Assembly (NCBI RefSeq): GCF_020510625.1 | Contig: NZ_CP075191.1 | Location: 33,501-97,500, forward strand | Direction: 5' to 3' | Length of the DNA: 64,000 bases | Origin: Ferribacterium limneticum | GTDB taxonomy: Bacteria > Pseudomonadota > Gammaproteobacteria > Burkholderiales > Rhodocyclaceae | Shown: in pieces, positions 1 to 9,510 of the stretch | Layout: each line of letters opens with the position of its first letter | Numbering within the stretch: the first letter of the stretch is position 1 | Notes under the pieces: model-generated | The model's database searches: none | The model's input: only the letters and a program-made list of their open reading frames with translations | What the model was told of the DNA's origin: nothing | Position numbers and translations under genes: made by a program

Positions 1-1218
1 CAGGCCGCGCGCATCGATGCGGCCGTCTTTGCCGGGCAGAGTCTGGCCGACGGCCTTCTTGCTCGAGTCGATCCGGCCGCCCGCCCCGCCGTGCAGGATC
101 TCGTATACGGCAGCCTGCGGGCTTACGGGCGAGGTGATTTCTTTCTAAGTCGCCTGCTCGACAAGCCCCTGGATGCCGAAGAAGTCCGCGCGCTGTTGCT
201 GGTCTCGATTTATCGACTGGAAACCCGGCCGGATGCAGCGCATACCGTCGTCGATCAGGCTGTTTCGGCAGCTGGAGAATTGGCGAACGGGCGTTTTCGC
301 GGGCTGGTCAATGCTGTGTTGCGCAATTTCCTGCGTCAGCAGGAGTCCTTGGTCGTCGCGCTGGCGGCCGATCCGGTCGCCGCATCCCAGCACCCGGACT
401 GGTGGCTGGCCCAGTTGCAGGCTGCTTTCCCTGATGACTGGCAGCGCATTGTCGCGGCCGGAAATGCTCCGCCGCCGATGGGGCTGCGGGTCAATGTTCG
501 CCGCGCCTCGCGTGATGATTATCTGGCGCGATTGACCGTCGCCGGGATTGCCGCCACGGCGATTGGTGAATCCGGTCTGGCCTTGGCCAAGCCGGTGCCG
601 GTCGAATCCCTGCTCGGTTTTGCCGACGGGCAACTGTCCGTGCAGGACCCAGGGGCCCAGATGGCGGCAGCGCTGCTCGATCCGAAGCCAGGCAGCCGGG
701 TGCTTGACGCCTGTGCGGCGCCCGGTGGCAAGACGGCGCACCTGCTGGAACGCGCCGATCTCGATTTGCTGGCGCTGGACTTGAAGCCTTCCCGTTGTCG
801 CCGAATCGAAGAAAACCTGGCTCGTCTCGGCCTGACCGCCAGCGTCAAGGCGGCTGATTGCGTCAAGCTGGACACCTGGTGGGATGGCCAGCCCTTCGAT
901 GCGGTGCTGGCCGATGTGCCCTGTACCGCCAGCGGCGTTGTCCGTCGCAATCCCGATACCAAGTGGCTGCGCCGCGAGGCCGATATCTTCAGTTTTGCCA
1001 AGACCCAGGCCCGCATTCTCGACGCCTTGTGGCAGGTCGTGCGGCCGGGAGGTAAACTGCTTTACGTGACCTGCTCGGTTTTTCCGACCGAGAATGGTGA
1101 GCAGATAGCGCGCTTTCTGGCGCGCCAGCCGGAAGCTCGCCGCTGTCACGAAGAACAGCTTTTACCCACTGCCGACCATGATGGCTTTTTCTACTGCCTC
1201 CTCGAAAAGCATGCTTGA
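1..1218 (+). CDS. rsmB: 16S rRNA (cytosine-967-C5) methyltransferase, 5' end cut by the window
   Basis: Encodes most of RsmB (Sun/Fmu), which uses SAM to make m5C967 in 16S rRNA. The frame is open from base 1. A GTG at 91 lies inside the N-terminal NusB-like RNA-binding domain, so the true start is upstream of the window; about 405 residues are present. The SAM-binding motif DACAAPGGKTAHL is at about nt 706-744. The two cysteines typical of RNA m5C methyltransferases lie in DVPCTASG (near nt 915) and TCSVFP (near nt 1070). The last bases overlap the next gene, suggesting one transcript with the downstream signalling genes. Family assignment is firm; the 5' end cannot be judged. Confidence 0.95.
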   Translation, partial: QAARIDAAVFAGQSLADGLLARVDPAARPAVQDLVYGSLRAYGRGDFFLSRLLDKPLDAEEVRALLLVSIYRLETRPDAAHTVVDQAVSAAGELANGRFRGLVNAVLRNFLRQQESLVVALAADPVAASQHPDWWLAQLQAAFPDDWQRIVAAGNAPPPMGLRVNVRRASRDDYLARLTVAGIAATAIGESGLALAKPVPVESLLGFADGQLSVQDPGAQMAAALLDPKPGSRVLDACAAPGGKTAHLLERADLDLLALDLKPSRCRRIEENLARLGLTASVKAADCVKLDTWWDGQPFDAVLADVPCTASGVVRRNPDTKWLRREADIFSFAKTQARILDALWQVVRPGGKLLYVTCSVFPTENGEQIARFLARQPEARRCHEEQLLPTADHDGFFYCLLEKHA

Positions 1219-1792
1219 ACGGCTGCGCCTCTGCTTGGCGCTGCTTGTTTTTGTGCCGTTCGTGGCTTGGGCCGCAGAAATCGACATTAGCAACCCCCAG
1301 CTGGTGGCAGGGGAAGACAGCTATGTGCTGTCGGCCGATTTCAAATTCGATTTGACCCCGCGTCTTGAAGAGGCGGTGACCAAAGGCGTCGTGCTCTATT
1401 TCGTCGCTGATTTCGAGCTGACCAAGGGCCGCTGGTACTGGCTGGACGAAAAACTGGCCAGCCGCAGCCAGACCTATCGTCTCTCCTACCATGCGCTGAC
1501 CCGGCAATATCGCTTGTCTACCGGTGGATTGCACCAGTCCTTCCCCACCCTGTCCGAGGCAGTGCAAGTGCTGTCTCGCCTGCGCAACTGGGGAGTGATC
1601 GAGCGTGGCGAGAAAGGCATTCGGGTCGGCGAGCCCTACGAAGCGTCGCTGCGTCTGCGCCTTGATGTGACCCAGCTACCGCGCCCATTCCAGATCACGG
1701 CGCTGGGTAACAAGGAATGGAACCTGGCTTCCGACTGGAAGACCTGGCAGGCGATCCTGCCGGCCATCACCCCCCCGGTGGAGGCCAAGTGA
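1211..1792 (+). CDS. DUF4390 domain protein, probably periplasmic
   Basis: A protein of 193 residues with an N-terminal hydrophobic signal-like segment (LCLALLVFVPFVAWA) followed by a globular part matching the DUF4390 family as I recall it. I chose the ATG at 1211, which overlaps the rsmB stop by 8 bases and puts the signal segment at the N-terminus; an in-frame ATG at 1178 would add 11 polar residues. Its stop overlaps the GTG start of the downstream kinase gene (GTGA). Members of this family typically sit just before ntrY-type kinases in betaproteobacteria, so a role in the same envelope or nitrogen signalling pathway is plausible but unproven. No enzymatic motif is visible. Confidence 0.8.
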   Translation: MLERLRLCLALLVFVPFVAWAAEIDISNPQLVAGEDSYVLSADFKFDLTPRLEEAVTKGVVLYFVADFELTKGRWYWLDEKLASRSQTYRLSYHALTRQYRLSTGGLHQSFPTLSEAVQVLSRLRNWGVIERGEKGIRVGEPYEASLRLRLDVTQLPRPFQITALGNKEWNLASDWKTWQAILPAITPPVEAK

Positions 1793-3945
1793 AGCGTTTT
1801 GTTGCCGCCGGCGGGGCCTTTGCCGCAGCCATCGGAGGCATCCTGTGGTTCCTGCTGCTGATGTCGACAGCCGCCGACACGGTGATCTTTTCGCGCAATT
1901 ACCCGCTGCTCATTGCCCTCAACGTGGTGCTGGCGCTGGGCATGGTCGGCCTGGTCGGCTGGCAGTTGCGGACGCTGTGGCGCGATTATCAGGCCCAGGT
2001 TTTCGGGGCGCGCCTGAAGCTGCGCCTGATGCTGATGTTCGGGGTCATTGCCGTATTGCCCGGTGCGCTGGTCTATGGCGTTTCGGTGCAGTTCGTGACG
2101 CGTTCGATCGAGAGCTGGTTCGATGTCCGGGTGGAGAAGGCCCTCGAATCCGGCCTGCAACTGGGGCGTTCGGCCCTCGATTCCCTGTTGGCCGACCTGG
2201 TCGAGAAGGGACGCAGCATGGCGACCGAGCTTTCGGATATCCAGGAAGTGTCGCGCCGTTCGGCCTTGCTGCGTTTGCGCGAGGAGAAGGGTGTCCAGAC
2301 AGCGGCGCTGTTCTCGGTGGGCGGGCAGTTGCTGTCGAGTGCGACCAGCGAATTGTCCAGCCTGTTGCCCGACCTGCCAAATCAGTCCCAGCTCAAGCAG
2401 GCGCGCAATACGCGGGCACTGGGGACGGTCGAGGGCGAGGGCGGCAAACTCTATCTACGCGTTCTGGTGCCGGTTTCGGCGCGCGACATGTTCGAGGAGC
2501 CGCGCATCCTGCAACTGATCCAGCCCGTGCCTTCCAGTCTGGCTCATGATGCCGATGCCGTGCAGGATGTTTATCGCGACTATCAGGAGTTGCAACTGGC
2601 CCGTGAGGGGCTGACGCGAATCTACGCGCTGACCCTGACGCTGACCGTGCTCGTCGCGCTGTTCGGCGCCTTTGCGCTGGCTTACCTGATGGCTCGCCGG
2701 CTGGTGGCGCCGCTCTATATTCTGGCCGAAGGCACGCAGGCGGTGGCGCAGGGTGACTTTTCGCCACGCCAGGCCATTTATAGCGGCGATGAACTTGGCG
2801 TGCTGACCCAGTCCTTCAACCGCATGACGCGCCAGCTTGACGACGCCCGGCGTGAAACGGAACGGCATCGGGCGGAACTGGAGTCGGCCCGCGGCTATCT
2901 GGAATCGATTCTGGCCAATCTGTCGACCGGTGTGCTGGTTTTTGACCGCCGTTTTGTCTTGCGCACCGTCAATGAAGGGGCGCTGACCATACTGAACGAC
3001 GACTTCATCGGGCTGATCGGTGCCCTGGTCGATGAATGGCCGCGCCAGCAGGCGCTTGGCACCTTTATCCGGGAAAATTTTGCCGCCACGGAAGAAATCG
3101 AGTGGCAGGCCCAGTTGGAAATGGAGCGGCCGAACGGCATGCCGCAGGTCCTGCTGTTGCGCGGTTCGCGTCTGCCGGAAGCCAGCGGTGGCGGTGATGT
3201 GGTGGTGTTTGACGATGTCACCCGACTGATCGCTGCGCAGCGCAGTGCGGCCTGGGGTGAAGTGGCGCGCCGCCTGGCCCATGAAATCAAGAATCCGCTG
3301 ACGCCGATCCAGCTTTCCGCCGAGCGCCTGCAATTCAAGCTGGCCAGCAAGCTGAGCAATGGCGATGCCGACATGCTGGCCCGCGGTACGCAGACCATCA
3401 TCAATCAAGTGCAGGCCATGAAGCGCATGGTCGACGATTTCCGTGATTACGCCCGCCTGCCGGCACCGGAAGTTGCCCCGCTTGATCTGAATGCCTTGAT
3501 CGGCGAAGTGCTGGGGCTTTACGAAAGCTCTTCGGCCGTCATCGAGAACCGGCTGGACAGCGCGCTACCGCCAATTCTCGGCGACGCCACGCAGTTACGG
3601 CAGATCATCCACAATCTGCTGCGCAATGCCGAAGATGCCCTGGAGAACCATGCAGGGGCGCGTATCCTGATCCAGACCGAGCAGCTTGGGCGTTATGCCC
3701 GCCTGACCATTGCCGACAACGGTCCCGGTTTTCCGGTCGAACTGCTGTCGCGCATCTTCGAACCCTATGTCACGACCAAGGCGCGCGGTACCGGCCTTGG
3801 CCTGCCCATCGTCAAGAAAATTGTCGAGGAACACCTGGGCACTATCGAAATCAGCAATGCACCCGAGGGCGGAGCGCGGATCGACATCCGCCTGCCTCTG
3901 GTGAAGGAGGAGGAAGCCAAGCATGGCCATCATTCTGGTCGTTGA
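1789..3945 (+). CDS. ntrY: NtrY-type sensor histidine kinase
   Basis: A 718-residue membrane sensor kinase. Order of parts: several N-terminal transmembrane segments (about residues 1-90), a large extracytoplasmic region, another membrane segment (about 285-310), HAMP linker (LMARRLVAPLYILAEGTQ), PAS domain, HisKA with the phospho-acceptor in RRLAHEIKNPLTP (His near residue 498), and HATPase_c with DNGPGF and GTGLGLPIVKK. The start is a GTG at 1789 overlapping the previous stop by 4 bases; translating further upstream would run into the DUF4390 gene. It overlaps the response regulator gene by 23 bases. NtrY kinases act on NtrX in nitrogen and redox control; the actual signal here is unknown. 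Confidence 0.9.
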   Translation: MKRFVAAGGAFAAAIGGILWFLLLMSTAADTVIFSRNYPLLIALNVVLALGMVGLVGWQLRTLWRDYQAQVFGARLKLRLMLMFGVIAVLPGALVYGVSVQFVTRSIESWFDVRVEKALESGLQLGRSALDSLLADLVEKGRSMATELSDIQEVSRRSALLRLREEKGVQTAALFSVGGQLLSSATSELSSLLPDLPNQSQLKQARNTRALGTVEGEGGKLYLRVLVPVSARDMFEEPRILQLIQPVPSSLAHDADAVQDVYRDYQELQLAREGLTRIYALTLTLTVLVALFGAFALAYLMARRLVAPLYILAEGTQAVAQGDFSPRQAIYSGDELGVLTQSFNRMTRQLDDARRETERHRAELESARGYLESILANLSTGVLVFDRRFVLRTVNEGALTILNDDFIGLIGALVDEWPRQQALGTFIRENFAATEEIEWQAQLEMERPNGMPQVLLLRGSRLPEASGGGDVVVFDDVTRLIAAQRSAAWGEVARRLAHEIKNPLTPIQLSAERLQFKLASKLSNGDADMLARGTQTIINQVQAMKRMVDDFRDYARLPAPEVAPLDLNALIGEVLGLYESSSAVIENRLDSALPPILGDATQLRQIIHNLLRNAEDALENHAGARILIQTEQLGRYARLTIADNGPGFPVELLSRIFEPYVTTKARGTGLGLPIVKKIVEEHLGTIEISNAPEGGARIDIRLPLVKEEEAKHGHHSGR

Positions 3946-5188
3946 TGACGAAGTTGGTATTCGCGAACTGTTGTCGGAAATCCTGATCGACGAAGGCTAC
4001 GACGTCCGCCTGGCGGAAAACGCCACGGCAGCGCGTCTGGTCCGCGAAGAACTGCGTCCCGATCTGGTGCTGCTCGATATCTGGATGCCGGATACCGACG
4101 GCATTTCGCTGCTCAAGGAGTGGCATGCCGCCGGGTATCTCAACATGCCGGTGGTCATGATGTCGGGGCACGGCACGATCGATACGGCGGTCGAGGCAAC
4201 GCGTTTCGGGGCTTTCGATTTCCTCGAAAAGCCGATCGCGCTGCAGAAGCTGCTGTCGACGGTACAGAAGGCGCTCAAGCACGACAAGCCGCCGGCCCGC
4301 CCGGCGCTGACGCTGGAAGCTTTCAGTCGCTCGGCCTTCGTCAAGGAATTCAAGCGGCGCCTCGAACAGGCGGCCGCCAAGTCGCCGGTGCTGCTGCTCA
4401 AGGGCGCCAACGGCGGCATGGCGGAAATCTGTGCGCGCACCCTGCAGCCACCACGGGCGCCGTGGCTGGATCTGTCCAGTGTGAGCAGTGCGCTGACTCA
4501 GGAAATGCTGGAAAAGGTCACCGGTGGCATCCTGTTCGTGCCCGATCTGGCCGTGCTCGGCAAGATGCAGCAGATGAACCTGGCGTTCGCGATCGAGCGT
4601 CTGGAGAAATTGAATTTGCAGTTGATCGCCGCCAGCGTGTCGTCGATGACCGCGCTCAACGAGTCCGGCTGGGACAGCAAGCTGCTGACCCGACTCAGCG
4701 AAATCTGGGTGGCCATGCCGTCCTTGACCGGGCATGGCGACGAATTACCGGAAATTGCCAGCCTGCTGCTGAGCAATTTTGTCGAGCGCGGCGAAGTGCC
4801 TTTGCGCCGCCTTTCAACGGGGGCCTTGAACGCGCTGCGGTCCTTGCCCTGGAAGCGTCAGCCGGAATCGAGCTGGAGCGACCTTTATGCGCTGGTGCGC
4901 AATCTGGCGGTGACCTCGCTCGACGAGGAAATCAGCGCTGAGGATGTGGCCCGGGTCATGCCGCACGACGGGGTGGAGAGTCCGGAAGTGCTTTCCTTGC
5001 TGCCCTTGTTTGATCAGCCGCTGCGCGAGGCCCGGGATGCTTTCGAAAAAATGTATTTCGAGCACCACCTGCGGCTGGAAGGTGGCAACATGACCAAGCT
5101 GGCTGAGCGCTCCGGGCTGGAGCGGACCCATCTTTATCGCAAGTTGAAGCAACTGGACGTCAAACTCGGCAAGCGCGGGGAAGAATAA
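3923..5188 (+). CDS. ntrX: NtrX-like response regulator with degenerate AAA+ domain
   Basis: 421 residues. The receiver domain (about 1-118) is intact, with the acidic pocket VVDDE and phospho-acceptor Asp52 in LVLLDIWMPD. The C-terminus carries a Fis-type helix-turn-helix (GGNMTKLAERSGLERTHLYR). The middle has the size of a sigma-54 AAA+ domain but lacks its key motifs: the Walker A position reads KGANGGMAEI, the Walker B region reads GGILFVPDL with no DE pair, and no GAFTGA loop is present. It probably binds DNA without activating sigma-54 polymerase by ATP hydrolysis. GGAGGAGG lies upstream of the ATG. Partner of the overlapping ntrY. Confidence 0.85.
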   Translation: MAIILVVDDEVGIRELLSEILIDEGYDVRLAENATAARLVREELRPDLVLLDIWMPDTDGISLLKEWHAAGYLNMPVVMMSGHGTIDTAVEATRFGAFDFLEKPIALQKLLSTVQKALKHDKPPARPALTLEAFSRSAFVKEFKRRLEQAAAKSPVLLLKGANGGMAEICARTLQPPRAPWLDLSSVSSALTQEMLEKVTGGILFVPDLAVLGKMQQMNLAFAIERLEKLNLQLIAASVSSMTALNESGWDSKLLTRLSEIWVAMPSLTGHGDELPEIASLLLSNFVERGEVPLRRLSTGALNALRSLPWKRQPESSWSDLYALVRNLAVTSLDEEISAEDVARVMPHDGVESPEVLSLLPLFDQPLREARDAFEKMYFEHHLRLEGGNMTKLAERSGLERTHLYRKLKQLDVKLGKRGEE

Positions 5189-5209
5189 ATCTCAGGATCC
5201 GGGGGGGTC

Positions 5210-6643
5210 ATGAAAGTCATCATTCTTGGAGCGGGGCAGGTCGGCGCCAGTGTCGCGGAGGGGCTGGTTTCGGAAGAAAACGACATCACCGTGGTGGATA
5301 GCGACGGGCCGCGCCTGATGGCGCTGCAGGACAAGCTCGATTTGCGGACCGTCGTCGGCAATGCCGCAACGCCGAGCATCTTGCGTGAAGCGGGGGCGGA
5401 AGACGCCGACATGATCATCGCCGTGACGCAGAGCGACCAGACCAATCTGGTGGCCTGCAAGCTGGCCCAGAGCGTCTTCAATGTACCGACCCGCATTGCC
5501 CGGTTGCGGGCGCGGGATTTCCTCGAAGACGATTCGCTGCTGTCGATCGAGAATTTTGCCGTCGATTACGCCCTCTGCCCCGAGCAGGTCATCACCGAAT
5601 ACATCCGGCGCCTGATTGAGTTTCCTGAAGCCCTGCAGGTGCTCAATTTCGCCAAAAACCGGGTCAGCCTCGTGGCCGTGCGCGCCTATGAGGGCGGCCT
5701 GCTGGTCGGCAAGCCGATCAAGGAGATGCGTGAGCTTTTGCCGCTGGGCTTGGATGCGCGGATAGCCGCGATTTTCCGGCGCGACCAGCCGGTCTTTCCC
5801 GAGGGCGATACGGTGGTCGAGGCAGGGGACGAGGTCTTTCTGCTGGCGGCGGCCGAGCATATCCGGCCGGTCCTTCGCCAGTTGCGGCGGATGATGACGC
5901 CAGTCCAGCGCATCATGATTGCCGGGGGTGGCAATATCGGCCTTCGTCTGGCCAAATCACTCGAAAAACGCTATGAAATCAAGCTGATCGAGGGCAGAAA
6001 AGAGCGCGCCGAGTTTATTGCCAACGAGCTGGACAACACGCTTGTCCTGCTCGGCGATGCGACCGACGAGGAATTGCTGGAGCAGGAAAATATCGCTGAG
6101 ATGGATCTTTTCCTGGCGGTGACCAATGACGATGAAGACAACATCATGTCCGGCAGCCTGGCCAAACGGCTGGGCTCAAAGCGGGTGGTGGCCCTGATCA
6201 ACCGCCGCGCCTACGCCGAGATGATTGAAGGCGGGCCGATCGACATCGGCATCTCGCCGGCCCAGGTGTCGATCGGTACCTTGCTGGCCCATGTCCGGCA
6301 GGGCGATGTCGCTGAAGTACATTCGCTGCGTCGCGGGGCGGCAGAAGCGCTTGAGCTGATTGCCCACGGCGATGCCAAGACCTCCAAAATTGTCGGTAGG
6401 CGCATCGACGAGATCGACTGGCCGCATGGCGTGACCGTGGCGGCAATGGTCCGCAATTTCGACCAGGCGGTCATTGTCGGCCAGACCGACGAATGGACTT
6501 CGATCACCCGCCATGGTGAGGTGGTCATTGCGCACCACGATACGGTGATCCAGCCCGGAGATCACGTGATCGTCTTCTGCACCCGCAAAAAGCTGGTCAA
6601 GAAGGTCGAGAAGCTGTTCCAGGTCGGTTTCCACTTCCTGTAG
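5210..6643 (+). CDS. trkA: Trk potassium uptake regulatory subunit TrkA
   Basis: 477 residues, the usual length of the double-RCK TrkA. Two NAD-binding Rossmann halves are visible: MKVIILGAGQVGASVAE at residue 1 and RIMIAGGGNIGLRLAK near residue 233, each followed by a TrkA_C-like segment. TrkA is the cytoplasmic nucleotide-binding gate of the Trk potassium channel and works with TrkH, whose gene begins 10 bases downstream. It lies 21 bases after ntrX, so potassium uptake and the NtrYX pair are probably co-transcribed; the same linkage occurs in other proteobacteria. Confidence 0.95.
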   Translation: MKVIILGAGQVGASVAEGLVSEENDITVVDSDGPRLMALQDKLDLRTVVGNAATPSILREAGAEDADMIIAVTQSDQTNLVACKLAQSVFNVPTRIARLRARDFLEDDSLLSIENFAVDYALCPEQVITEYIRRLIEFPEALQVLNFAKNRVSLVAVRAYEGGLLVGKPIKEMRELLPLGLDARIAAIFRRDQPVFPEGDTVVEAGDEVFLLAAAEHIRPVLRQLRRMMTPVQRIMIAGGGNIGLRLAKSLEKRYEIKLIEGRKERAEFIANELDNTLVLLGDATDEELLEQENIAEMDLFLAVTNDDEDNIMSGSLAKRLGSKRVVALINRRAYAEMIEGGPIDIGISPAQVSIGTLLAHVRQGDVAEVHSLRRGAAEALELIAHGDAKTSKIVGRRIDEIDWPHGVTVAAMVRNFDQAVIVGQTDEWTSITRHGEVVIAHHDTVIQPGDHVIVFCTRKKLVKKVEKLFQVGFHFL

Positions 6644-6653
6644 GGGGTCGCTC

Positions 6654-8108
6654 GTGACACGTTTTGCCCCTGTCTATCGTGCGCTGGGCATGATCATCAT
6701 GCTCTTCGGCCTGACCATGCTGGCGCCACTGATCCTTTCCTACCTGACAAATGACGGCGCCCAGACTGCCTACGACGAGGCTTTCGCGCTGACCATGCTG
6801 AGTGGCGCCTTCCTCTGGTACCGTTATCGCCGCTGCAAGCGTGAGCTGAACATCCGCGACGGTTTCCTGATGGTCGTGCTGGTGTGGACGGTGCTGCCTG
6901 CATTTGCAGCAATTCCCTTGATGTTGCAGCTCGGCATCAGTCATACCGACGCCTACTTCGAGACGGTTTCTGGGCTGACGACAACCGGCTCGACGGTGCT
7001 GTCGAATATCGACACCCTGCCAATGTCGATCAATCTATGGCGTCACCAGCTGGTCTGGGTGGGCGGCATGGGCCTGATCGTGCTGGCCATCGCCATTCTG
7101 CCCCTGCTCGGTATCGGCGGTCGGCAGATGTTCAAGGCCGAAACGCCGGGGCCGATGAAGGACTCGAAGATGACACCGCGCATCGCCGAGACGGCGAAGG
7201 GGCTGTGGCTGGTTTATCTGGGGGTGTCGATCGCCTGCATCGTGGGTTACCGCTGGGCAGGAATGAACTGGTTCGATGCCGTCTGTCATGGCTTTTCAAC
7301 CATGGGGCTGGGGGGCTTCTCAACGCACGATGCCAGCTTCGGCTTTTTCAACTCACCGGCCATTGAACTGGTGGCCATCGTCTTCATGCTGATTGCCGGC
7401 ATGAACTTCGGCACGCTGTTTCTCGCCGTCAGCGGGCGCTCGATTCGCCCCTACATGCGTGACCCGGAGGCTGGCTGGTTTCTCGGTGTGACGCTGTTCA
7501 GCATCCTCGTGGTAGCCATCTATATCTGGAAGGATGGTGCCTATCCGGATCTGGATACGGCGGTACGCCATGCGGCGTTTAACGTGATTTCGATCGCGAC
7601 AACAACCGGGTATGCCAGCGTCGACTATGCGTTATGGCCAATTTTCGCATCCTTGTGGATGCTATTCCTGTCCAGCTTCGTCACCAGCGCCGGCTCAACC
7701 GGTGGCGGTATCAAGATGATGCGGGCGCTGCTGCTTTACAAACAGGTCTATCGCGAATTGGTGCGCGCCATGCATCCCAGCGCGGTGTACAACATCCGGA
7801 TCGGCGGCCAGGTGGCGCCCCAGCCCATCCTGTTCGCGGTGCTTTCCTTTGCCTTTATGTACATGGTCAGCATCGTCTCGCTGACCTTGATTCTTGCCTT
7901 CACCGGGCTCGACATCATTTCGGCCTTTACGGCCATTGTGGCCAGCGTCAACAATACCGGGCCGGGTCTTGGCGTGGTCGGGCCATCGACCACCTATGAA
8001 GTGCTGGGTGATTTTCAGACCTGGGTCTGCATTTTCGCCATGCTGCTCGGGCGTCTCGAAATCTTCACGCTGCTCGTTGTGCTGACCCCCGCCTTCTGGC
8101 GTAAGTGA
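6654..8108 (+). CDS. trkH: Trk potassium uptake transmembrane subunit TrkH
   Basis: 484 residues with about ten hydrophobic helices. Four selectivity-filter-like loops are visible: [26 protein letters not shown] and NNTGPGLG, the arrangement expected of a TrkH/KtrB channel. The start is a GTG at 6654 with GGGGG shortly upstream, 10 bases after trkA. It forms the inner-membrane potassium pathway gated by TrkA. A hairpin ending the operon follows at 8120. Confidence 0.95.
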   Translation: MTRFAPVYRALGMIIMLFGLTMLAPLILSYLTNDGAQTAYDEAFALTMLSGAFLWYRYRRCKRELNIRDGFLMVVLVWTVLPAFAAIPLMLQLGISHTDAYFETVSGLTTTGSTVLSNIDTLPMSINLWRHQLVWVGGMGLIVLAIAILPLLGIGGRQMFKAETPGPMKDSKMTPRIAETAKGLWLVYLGVSIACIVGYRWAGMNWFDAVCHGFSTMGLGGFSTHDASFGFFNSPAIELVAIVFMLIAGMNFGTLFLAVSGRSIRPYMRDPEAGWFLGVTLFSILVVAIYIWKDGAYPDLDTAVRHAAFNVISIATTTGYASVDYALWPIFASLWMLFLSSFVTSAGSTGGGIKMMRALLLYKQVYRELVRAMHPSAVYNIRIGGQVAPQPILFAVLSFAFMYMVSIVSLTLILAFTGLDIISAFTAIVASVNNTGPGLGVVGPSTTYEVLGDFQTWVCIFAMLLGRLEIFTLLVVLTPAFWRK

Positions 8109-8119
8109 CCTGAGCCGGA

Positions 8120-8153
8120 GAAAGGCGGATAATTCCGCCTTTCCGAATTTTCT
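8120..8153 (+). terminator. Probable terminator after trkH
   Basis: A 10-bp perfect stem, GAAAGGCGGA (8120-8129) and TCCGCCTTTC (8134-8143), with a TAAT loop, followed by a short mixed A/T run. It separates trkH from hemE. The T-tract is weak, so it may be only partly efficient. Confidence 0.6.
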
Positions 8154-8166
8154 GGCGGAGTCCGAC

Positions 8167-9234
8167 GTGAGCCGACCCAAGAACGATACTTTCCTGCGTG
8201 CCCTTCTCAAAGAGCCGACCGAATACACCCCGCTGTGGCTGATGCGCCAGGCTGGTCGTTACCTCCCCGAGTATTGCGAAACCCGCAAACGGGCCGGCAA
8301 CTTCCTGAACCTGTGCAAGTCGCCGGCCATGGCCTGCGAAGTGACGCTGCAGCCGCTGGCCCGCTACGACCTCGACGCCGCCATCCTGTTCTCCGACATC
8401 CTGACCGTGCCGGACGCCATGGGCCTCGGCCTGTACTTCGCCGAAGGCGAGGGCCCGAAGTTCGAGCGCCCGCTGCGCGAAGAATGGGCGATCAACAACC
8501 TGACGGTGACCGATCCCTACGAGCATCTGGGCTACGTCATGGATGCCGTCTCTGAAATCCGCCGCGCGCTCGATAACTCGGTGCCGCTGATCGGCTTCTC
8601 CGGTAGCCCCTACACGCTGGCCTGCTACATGGTCGAGGGCGAGGGCTCGAGCGATTTCCGCAACATCAAGGGCATGCTCTACAACCGCCCGGACCTGCTG
8701 CACCGCATCCTGTCGGTGACCGCCGATTCCGTGATCGCTTACCTCAATGCCCAGATCGACTGCGGTGCCCAAGCCGTGATGATCTTCGACACCTGGGGCG
8801 GTTCGCTGTCCAACGCGGCCTACGAGGAATTCTCGCTGCAATACATGCGCCGCATCGTGGCCGGCCTGAAGAAGGAAAAAGACGGTCAGCGCATTCCGAG
8901 CATCGTGTTCACCAAGAACGGCGGCCTGTGGCTGGAAAAGATCGCCGACATCGGTTGTGATGCGGTCGGCCTCGACTGGACTATCGATATCGGCGAAGCC
9001 CGTCGTCGTGTTGGCGACAAGGTGGCCTTGCAGGGCAACCTTGATCCAAACGTCTTGTTCGCTCAGCCGGAAATCGTTGCGGCCGAAGCGAAGAAGGTGC
9101 TCGATAGCTTTGGCCCGGCCAATACCGGGCATGTGTTCAACCTCGGCCACGGCATTTCGCAATTCACCCCGCCGGAAAGCGTGACGGCGCTGGTTGAAGC
9201 AGTTCATTCTCACAGCCGAGTATTACGTAAGTAA
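8167..9234 (+). CDS. hemE: Uroporphyrinogen decarboxylase
   Basis: 355 residues, the normal length. It catalyses the four decarboxylations of uroporphyrinogen III to coproporphyrinogen III in haem synthesis. The N-terminal signature [11 protein letters not shown] and the segment [16 protein letters not shown] are clear, as is the C-terminal [13 protein letters not shown]. The start is a GTG at 8167 after TGGCGGAG. It stands alone between the trk operon and priA. Confidence 0.97.
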   Translation: MSRPKNDTFLRALLKEPTEYTPLWLMRQAGRYLPEYCETRKRAGNFLNLCKSPAMACEVTLQPLARYDLDAAILFSDILTVPDAMGLGLYFAEGEGPKFERPLREEWAINNLTVTDPYEHLGYVMDAVSEIRRALDNSVPLIGFSGSPYTLACYMVEGEGSSDFRNIKGMLYNRPDLLHRILSVTADSVIAYLNAQIDCGAQAVMIFDTWGGSLSNAAYEEFSLQYMRRIVAGLKKEKDGQRIPSIVFTKNGGLWLEKIADIGCDAVGLDWTIDIGEARRRVGDKVALQGNLDPNVLFAQPEIVAAEAKKVLDSFGPANTGHVFNLGHGISQFTPPESVTALVEAVHSHSRVLRK

Positions 9235-9261
9235 TACCATAAGTGGGTAGCAAAGCTTGAC

Positions 9262-9461
9262 TTATACACAGAGCTTTGCCGCCCACTGGAAAAATTTCCT
9301 GAAAAACCCTTGACGCCAGTGCGTTTATTTAAAATGTTGAATTTAAAGGGTTTTGATTGTTGCTCAATATTTCGGCAGAGTGACAAAATCCTTACCGCAC
9401 CGTGACTTGGCGCCAATTCGCCAAAGCAATCCACAATGTTATCCACAGTTATTGTGGACAA
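9262..9461. promoter_or_regulatory. Cluster of three DnaA-box-like sites upstream of priA
   Basis: Two exact matches to the consensus TTATNCACA lie on the + strand: TTATACACA (9262-9270) and TTATCCACA (9439-9447). A third box, TTGTCCACA with one mismatch, lies on the - strand at 9453-9461, so the last two face each other across 5 bases. Between the first box and the pair is an AT-rich stretch (about 9320-9375). The rest of the 276-base spacer has no supported gene. DnaA binding is an inference from sequence only. Confidence 0.55.
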
Positions 9462-9510
9462 CTTGAAAAGCGGCCGAAATTGATCCTGTCCAGCCTGTTT
9501 TTATGGAGAA

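Noticed and set aside
2455..3408. Long open frame antisense to ntrY
   Set aside because: Same GC-rich shadow effect; the kinase on the other strand is fully supported.
9210..9461. 83-codon leftward frame over the hemE-priA spacer
   Set aside because: It runs through the DnaA-box-like sites, has no ribosome site, and resembles no protein.
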